From the NCBI GenBank assembly GCA_030040595.1, contig JASHTL010000079.1, forward strand, positions 1 through 9,047: DNA of 9,047 bases. The letters are read 5' to 3'. The notes under the pieces were generated by a model that was not told the origin of the DNA, did not search any database, and saw nothing but the letters and a program-made list of their open reading frames with translations. Every line of letters begins with the position of its first letter. The first letter of the stretch is position 1. A program made the position numbers and the translations under genes. The stretch comes from Microcaldota archaeon. Lineage in GTDB: Archaea > Micrarchaeota > Micrarchaeia > Micrarchaeales > CABMGC01. Below are positions 5,397-9,047 of the stretch, in pieces.

Positions 5397-5399
5397 AGA

Positions 5400-8357
5400 A
5401 TGAAAAGTCTAAACGCGAAGAGAATAGCCGCTGTAGCGGCCAGTTTGGTAATGGGTCTTGCAGTGGCAGGACAGGGCGTTACATTTGGTAACGTACCGAT
5501 AATAAACAGCGCCGGGCAACCAGTAGTCCAGATAGTGGTCGGACACACTGCTGCCCCTTCTGACGGCGTAGTCGCTGCAAACATCGCTGCGGTAATAGGC
5601 AACCTCGCCTTGACAACGCAGAATGTGACTGCAACAGTGACAAACGCGGGAAGCGTTCTCAGCTGCGGCGGCACACCAACATGCGCGATAACGAACCAGC
5701 AGGTCTGGCTTGGAGAGAAGGGTCTTTCTGCACCAAGCGGATCATACGGATTCACTGCATTGATAGGCTCAGTGCTCAACAGGGCAGTGCAGCTTGGCGC
5801 GCCTCAGTACACAAAGACACTGCAGACATCGTCAACGCAGTACGCATACCCTGAGACCTCATCGACGACAGCGACACCTGCGCCAAGCCCTTACACGGGC
5901 TATGGATCAGTGCCTACGTCGACATCAGTGACGTACAACAACAACGGTGGCGGAGCCTCATTCGGCTCGTTCAGCACTGGCGGCAGTGACAACATACTAC
6001 AAATAACATCAGCACAGTTGCCATCATTGGCAAGCGACTACGGCGGCAACGGAGAGGCTGAGACATTGTGGCTTACGGGCTTCCCTGTCTTCGACCAGCA
6101 GTCAGGAGTGAACAACTTCGAAGTAATAGACATGGGCGGAGCATACGAGGCCTCGTTCTCAAAGCCTATCCAGAATACATCCACGAACGGCGCAACGAGC
6201 ATCAACGTGCCTATAAAGCTGCTTGGTACAAACTGGACAATAGTAAACGCGACAGGAGCCGGCAAGACAGGCGCAGTTGCACAGGAAGTCAACCACGGAG
6301 GCTGGCTCTGGCTTGCATCATCGCTGACAGGCCTGCACACGGTATACGTGGGCCAGAATGTCTCGAACTCAACAGTAGGCGGCTTCAACGTGCAACTGAC
6401 AGACCTTGGACAGCCTAACTCGAATGGCTTGTCAAACGCAGCCATAAACGTCTATTACGACGGCGTACTGACAAACACCACTCAGATGGCTCCATACACG
6501 ACACAGAAGTTCAATGTCACGGGCCACGTTCTCTATGTGCACGTGAACCAGACATTCGCAGGATTGTACGCATACCAGAAGTGGGCCAAGATCCAGCTCT
6601 ACTCGAACCTGGTGCAGGTGAAGGACGGAACGTACTTCAACCAGACGAACGACAAGGGCTGGCAAGTCAACCTGCTCTGGGAGAACACCTCATCCGGAGG
6701 CGCATGGGACGCGCTGGCAGGCATAGTGATATACAACACATCACCTACCACGCTGGGAGTGAACGGCAAGTTCACATTCATATCCAACCCATCGGAGTTC
6801 CAGGTAACCTTCCTGGGAGACACGCTGGGCAACAACTATGACCCTGTGACCTTCAGCACGAGCTACTCGGCATCGTACGAGTACACGGACAACCTTGGCG
6901 GCACGGCATCGTACTCTGGCGCAACATCTGCAGCGCTGGAGAATGTGACAGAGCCAGCCCAGTTGCTTACGGTGACAAGCCAGATACCTAACGCGTTCAC
7001 ATACGCAGGCACGTCAAGCAGCAGCGTGACGTACGACCTTACGCCGTACACATTCACGCAGGTGGACAACGGAGTAGGCGCATCAGGAAATGCAGTCAAT
7101 GTACTAATTGACTATACCCCTGAAGGAAGCGTGGTAGCAAATGGAAACTACATCTCCTCAACGCACCAGCTGAGTGTGCAAGTCTTTGGAACAACGGCTT
7201 CAGGCTCGTCTGACCAGGGCACGGTGACATTCACTAGTGCACCTACTGGCGTAGACACGGTCCAGGCAACTGGAACGCTGCCTGCCGGCCTGTACAATGT
7301 CACGAGCATAAGGCTTGAGCCTAACGGACCATTGCCTCCAGGCTCACTAACGGTGAGCGTCGAGTCTGCAGTTGGAGACACACTGGCAACGCTGTCAGAA
7401 AGCACAGGCGTGTCAACGGTGCTCTACTCGATCAGCGGCAAGAGCTATCCATACGCTGAGGCTGCAACAAGCAGCAACGTGGTAGACTACACCCAGCCAG
7501 GGCAGTCAAGCGAGCCGTTCACCATAACCGCTGATACCAGCGGACAGTCTGCAACGGGACTCGGCCAGTACTACTCGTACTCGGTCGAAGAGCTTGCAGT
7601 GACAACGAACAGCCTCGCCCTAGACTCGCTCTCGTTCGGCCTGGTCAACAACACCGGCGGAATAACGGCTGAGCCGTTCTTCAACGTGAACTACACGGCA
7701 TCTGGCTTGCAGCACAACAACGTGACTTACTCCAACTCGAGCGGAGGCTCAGGATTCGCTGTGCACGCAGGGTTCAGGACTGAGCGCGGAAGCGAAGTGG
7801 CGCCAATGACGTCAACTACGCAGACGTTCGACCTAGCCAAGGCCGTAGACACGCTCCAGTTCGTGGTAGGACCTGTGACCTCGTCAAACACAACCGTCTC
7901 GACGACAACCAACTATGGTCCATACACCGTAGGCCAGTCAACGAACATAGCAAACGTGACGATAGCGCAGGTGAACGCAAGCTGCACATTCTCTAGCACC
8001 ACATGCACAGTGGTTGGTGAGAACGCGCTTGTGGCAACACCTTCAGTCACGCAGGCAGTTGTATCGAGCCACCTGAACACGGTGAACACGCCAATAGCGG
8101 TACTTGACACGAACGCGAACAACGCATCATCGTTGATCGTAGTGGGAAGCGCATACGTGAACTCTGTCGCAGGACAGATCTTCGCAGCCAACCCACAGTT
8201 CGCATCGAGCTTCGACAACGGCGGAGCAAGCGGGCCTAACGCTGTGACAGTGCAGGCGTTCGGGAACAAGATACTGGTAGCAGGATTCACGGCCAACCAG
8301 ACCGTGACTGCAGGCAACCAGTTCATAACCCAGCTCCTCGCTGCGGCAGGCAAGTAA
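5400..8357 (+). CDS. S-layer glycoprotein, secreted
   Basis: This 985-residue protein probably forms the crystalline cell-surface lattice. A signal peptide (KR, then a hydrophobic run at 9-24) opens it. The VVQIVVGHTAAPSDGVVAANIAAVIGNLA-type region (about 42-70) resembles the N-terminal S-layer domain of Methanococcus. The C-terminal part (about 900-985), with SLIVVGSAYVNSVAG and ILVAGFTANQTV, resembles the matching C-terminal domain. Between them lies a beta-rich, Ser/Thr/Tyr/Gly-rich body, with a proline- and threonine-rich linker at about 140-195. I count 23 N-X-S/T sequons, spread almost entirely over residues 259-966, so N-glycosylation is likely heavy. Only four cysteines occur, as two close pairs (89/95 and 862/869). 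Charged residues are scarce (about 72 by hand count), as in acid-exposed surface proteins. There is no C-terminal membrane helix or sorting motif, so the anchor is not evident. Codon use is strongly biased (AAC, CAG, AAG), fitting high expression. Confidence 0.88.
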   Translation: MKSLNAKRIAAVAASLVMGLAVAGQGVTFGNVPIINSAGQPVVQIVVGHTAAPSDGVVAANIAAVIGNLALTTQNVTATVTNAGSVLSCGGTPTCAITNQQVWLGEKGLSAPSGSYGFTALIGSVLNRAVQLGAPQYTKTLQTSSTQYAYPETSSTTATPAPSPYTGYGSVPTSTSVTYNNNGGGASFGSFSTGGSDNILQITSAQLPSLASDYGGNGEAETLWLTGFPVFDQQSGVNNFEVIDMGGAYEASFSKPIQNTSTNGATSINVPIKLLGTNWTIVNATGAGKTGAVAQEVNHGGWLWLASSLTGLHTVYVGQNVSNSTVGGFNVQLTDLGQPNSNGLSNAAINVYYDGVLTNTTQMAPYTTQKFNVTGHVLYVHVNQTFAGLYAYQKWAKIQLYSNLVQVKDGTYFNQTNDKGWQVNLLWENTSSGGAWDALAGIVIYNTSPTTLGVNGKFTFISNPSEFQVTFLGDTLGNNYDPVTFSTSYSASYEYTDNLGGTASYSGATSAALENVTEPAQLLTVTSQIPNAFTYAGTSSSSVTYDLTPYTFTQVDNGVGASGNAVNVLIDYTPEGSVVANGNYISSTHQLSVQVFGTTASGSSDQGTVTFTSAPTGVDTVQATGTLPAGLYNVTSIRLEPNGPLPPGSLTVSVESAVGDTLATLSESTGVSTVLYSISGKSYPYAEAATSSNVVDYTQPGQSSEPFTITADTSGQSATGLGQYYSYSVEELAVTTNSLALDSLSFGLVNNTGGITAEPFFNVNYTASGLQHNNVTYSNSSGGSGFAVHAGFRTERGSEVAPMTSTTQTFDLAKAVDTLQFVVGPVTSSNTTVSTTTNYGPYTVGQSTNIANVTIAQVNASCTFSSTTCTVVGENALVATPSVTQAVVSSHLNTVNTPIAVLDTNANNASSLIVVGSAYVNSVAGQIFAANPQFASSFDNGGASGPNAVTVQAFGNKILVAGFTANQTVTAGNQFITQLLAAAGK

Positions 8358-8384
8358 TCGGTAGCCACAAAAGTCGATTAATAC

Positions 8385-8426
8385 ATTTGGGGCCTTTTGG
8401 CCCCAAATCTTTTCTTTTATATTTTC
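8385..8426 (+). terminator. Hairpin plus T-tract terminator after the S-layer gene
   Basis: ATTTGGGGCC (8385-8394) and GGCCCCAAAT (8399-8408) are perfect 10-bp arms around TTTT, followed by CTTTTCTTTTATATTTT. The T-tract alone is a normal archaeal stop signal. A hairpin this perfect in front of it resembles a bacterial intrinsic terminator and may also protect the mRNA 3' end. It starts 28 bases after the stop codon. Confidence 0.8.
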
Positions 8427-8445
8427 CACCGTTCAGCGCGAGCCA

Positions 8446-8455
8446 GGAGCGCTCC
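8446..8455. repeat. 10-bp perfect palindrome GGAGCGCTCC
   Basis: This is a GC-rich self-complementary decamer, the first of three palindromic elements packed between the S-layer terminator and the promoter of the next gene. It may be an operator. Confidence 0.4.
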
Positions 8456-8464
8456 GGAACTCTT

Positions 8465-8477
8465 TTTACGTCGTAAA
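8465..8477. repeat. 13-bp palindrome TTTACG-T-CGTAAA
   Basis: Perfect 6-bp arms surround a single T. The element directly abuts the next inverted repeat at 8478. It is a candidate regulator-binding site upstream of the TATA box at 8511. Confidence 0.4.
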
Positions 8478-8497
8478 TTCGTGCGAAAGAGCACGAA
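8478..8497. repeat. 7-bp inverted repeat TTCGTGC-N6-GCACGAA
   Basis: Perfect 7-bp arms surround GAAAGA. The element ends 13 bases before the TATA box at 8511. Its 7-6-7 geometry is the same as the inverted repeat on the NYN start codon, though the sequence differs. Confidence 0.45.
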
Positions 8498-8510
8498 GCA
8501 ACTAGATACC

Positions 8511-8518
8511 TTTAAATA
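8511..8518 (+). promoter_or_regulatory. TATA box of the secreted cysteine-rich protein gene
   Basis: TTTAAATA is a canonical archaeal box. It predicts a start site near 8540, giving a very short leader before the ATG at 8546. A GTGAT (8538-8542) three bases before the ATG copies the S-layer arrangement, but may lie at the very edge of the transcript. Confidence 0.5.
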
Positions 8519-8545
8519 AGTTCCTGACGAATAGTGAGTGATTGG

Positions 8546-9047
8546 ATGCGACCCAGACACTCTGCCCTTCTGCCAATCATGCTGATAATGGCGGTCTCCG
8601 CTGCAGCAGGCGCAACCTCTACCGGAGTTACGTCCCTGCTAAGGAGCTACTCGGTGCCAAACTCGCTGATAAGCAGCCTTGTCCAGGTCAACCTTACGTA
8701 CAACGGCACCACGTACGCTGCTCTCTACGGTTCAGGTCAGCTCTATTTCGTTGTTGACACAAGCACGAACCAGTTCGTGATCAACCAGGGCGAGATCTTC
8801 AGCATAATACGCAATTACACGGTCGAGAGCAGCTTCGGCAGCGCCAACTTCACGCAGATACGCGAGACGATGAACTACTACATGGAGACAGCATCGGCGC
8901 CGCTGACCGACTGCGTCGACGAGGTCGGCCTCGGCAATCCCGGAGCATCATGCACGCTGCAGAACGGGTGCCAGTCCTGCACCACTGTATCGTACTGCAA
9001 CAAGGTGCTAAACGAGGTCGGAGGCCCGGACTCGCCGTCGGGCTACG
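8546..9047 (+). CDS. Secreted cysteine-rich protein, N-terminal part, cut by window end
   Basis: An open frame runs from the ATG at 8546 to the window edge, giving 167 codons with no stop. I do not recognise the family. It starts with a signal peptide: basic MRPRH, then a hydrophobic core to about residue 20 and a small-residue AAAGA cleavage region. Four N-glycosylation sequons follow (Asn49, 53, 90, 101). The segment at about 60-115 is beta-like, then amphipathic. Five cysteines cluster at 123, 136, 142, 145 and 151, including a CxxC pair, which suggests a disulfide-knotted or metal-binding module outside the cell. Codon use matches the confident genes and the start has a TATA box at the right distance, so the gene is real. 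Its place after the S-layer gene suggests an envelope role, perhaps an anchor or accessory surface protein; that is inference. The C-terminus is missing. Confidence 0.85.
   Translation, partial: MRPRHSALLPIMLIMAVSAAAGATSTGVTSLLRSYSVPNSLISSLVQVNLTYNGTTYAALYGSGQLYFVVDTSTNQFVINQGEIFSIIRNYTVESSFGSANFTQIRETMNYYMETASAPLTDCVDEVGLGNPGASCTLQNGCQSCTTVSYCNKVLNEVGGPDSPSGY

Noticed and set aside
8542..8757. 71-codon frame starting with TTG next to the secreted-protein start
   Set aside because: It is offset from the longer frame at 8546, which has a signal peptide, sequons and typical codon use. The shadow has none of these.
1..9047. CRISPR arrays, tRNAs, rRNAs, insertion sequences, attachment sites
   Set aside because: I looked for regular direct repeats, T-loop-like GTTCNANNC blocks, transposase motifs and terminal inverted repeats and saw none.

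Overview
The window looks like a gene-dense archaeal chromosome segment. TATA-box-like elements lie about 26 bases before several start codons (leaderless layout). Other genes carry Shine-Dalgarno matches in one fixed register. The recognisable genes include an archaeal-type Pth2 peptidyl-tRNA hydrolase, a KsgA/Dim1 methyltransferase and a large S-layer protein whose two ends resemble methanococcal S-layer domains. The S-layer protein is very poor in charged residues and has 23 N-glycosylation sequons, which would suit an acidic habitat. A small acidophilic archaeon of the Micrarchaeota (ARMAN) type is my tentative guess; no marker here proves the lineage.

Layout. 45-824 (+): KsgA/Dim1 rRNA dimethyltransferase. 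930-1615 (+): a VapBC toxin-antitoxin pair with a 4-base overlap, preceded by three palindromic sites, one of them on the TATA box. 1612-2262 (-): a metallo-beta-lactamase-fold hydrolase, convergent with vapC. 2368-3276 (+): a branched-chain aminotransferase (IlvE), divergent from the hydrolase. 3277-3577: a 301-base non-coding stretch with its own promoter and a hairpin capped by a cUUCGg tetraloop. 3578-4147 (+): an A/T-rich NYN/LabA-type PIN-like nuclease gene whose start codon lies inside a perfect inverted repeat. 4273-4713 (+): an unrecognised 146-residue protein. 4693-5049 (-): Pth2, overlapping it tail to tail. 5050-5399: a long A/T-rich leader region with two promoters and a doubtful small ORF. 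5400-8357 (+): the S-layer glycoprotein, followed by a perfect 10-bp hairpin and T-tract. 8427-8545: three tandem palindromes and a promoter. 8546 to the window end (+): the first 167 codons of a secreted, cysteine-rich, probably glycosylated protein cut by the window edge.

The genes fall into three themes. KsgA and Pth2 serve ribosome maturation and translation, while VapC and the NYN protein are PIN-fold candidate RNases. IlvE and the hydrolase are metabolic. The right third is devoted to the cell envelope. The most interesting candidates are the structured RNA plus NYN nuclease unit, the possible two-component S-layer locus, and the palindrome arrays in front of vapBC and the secreted-protein gene.
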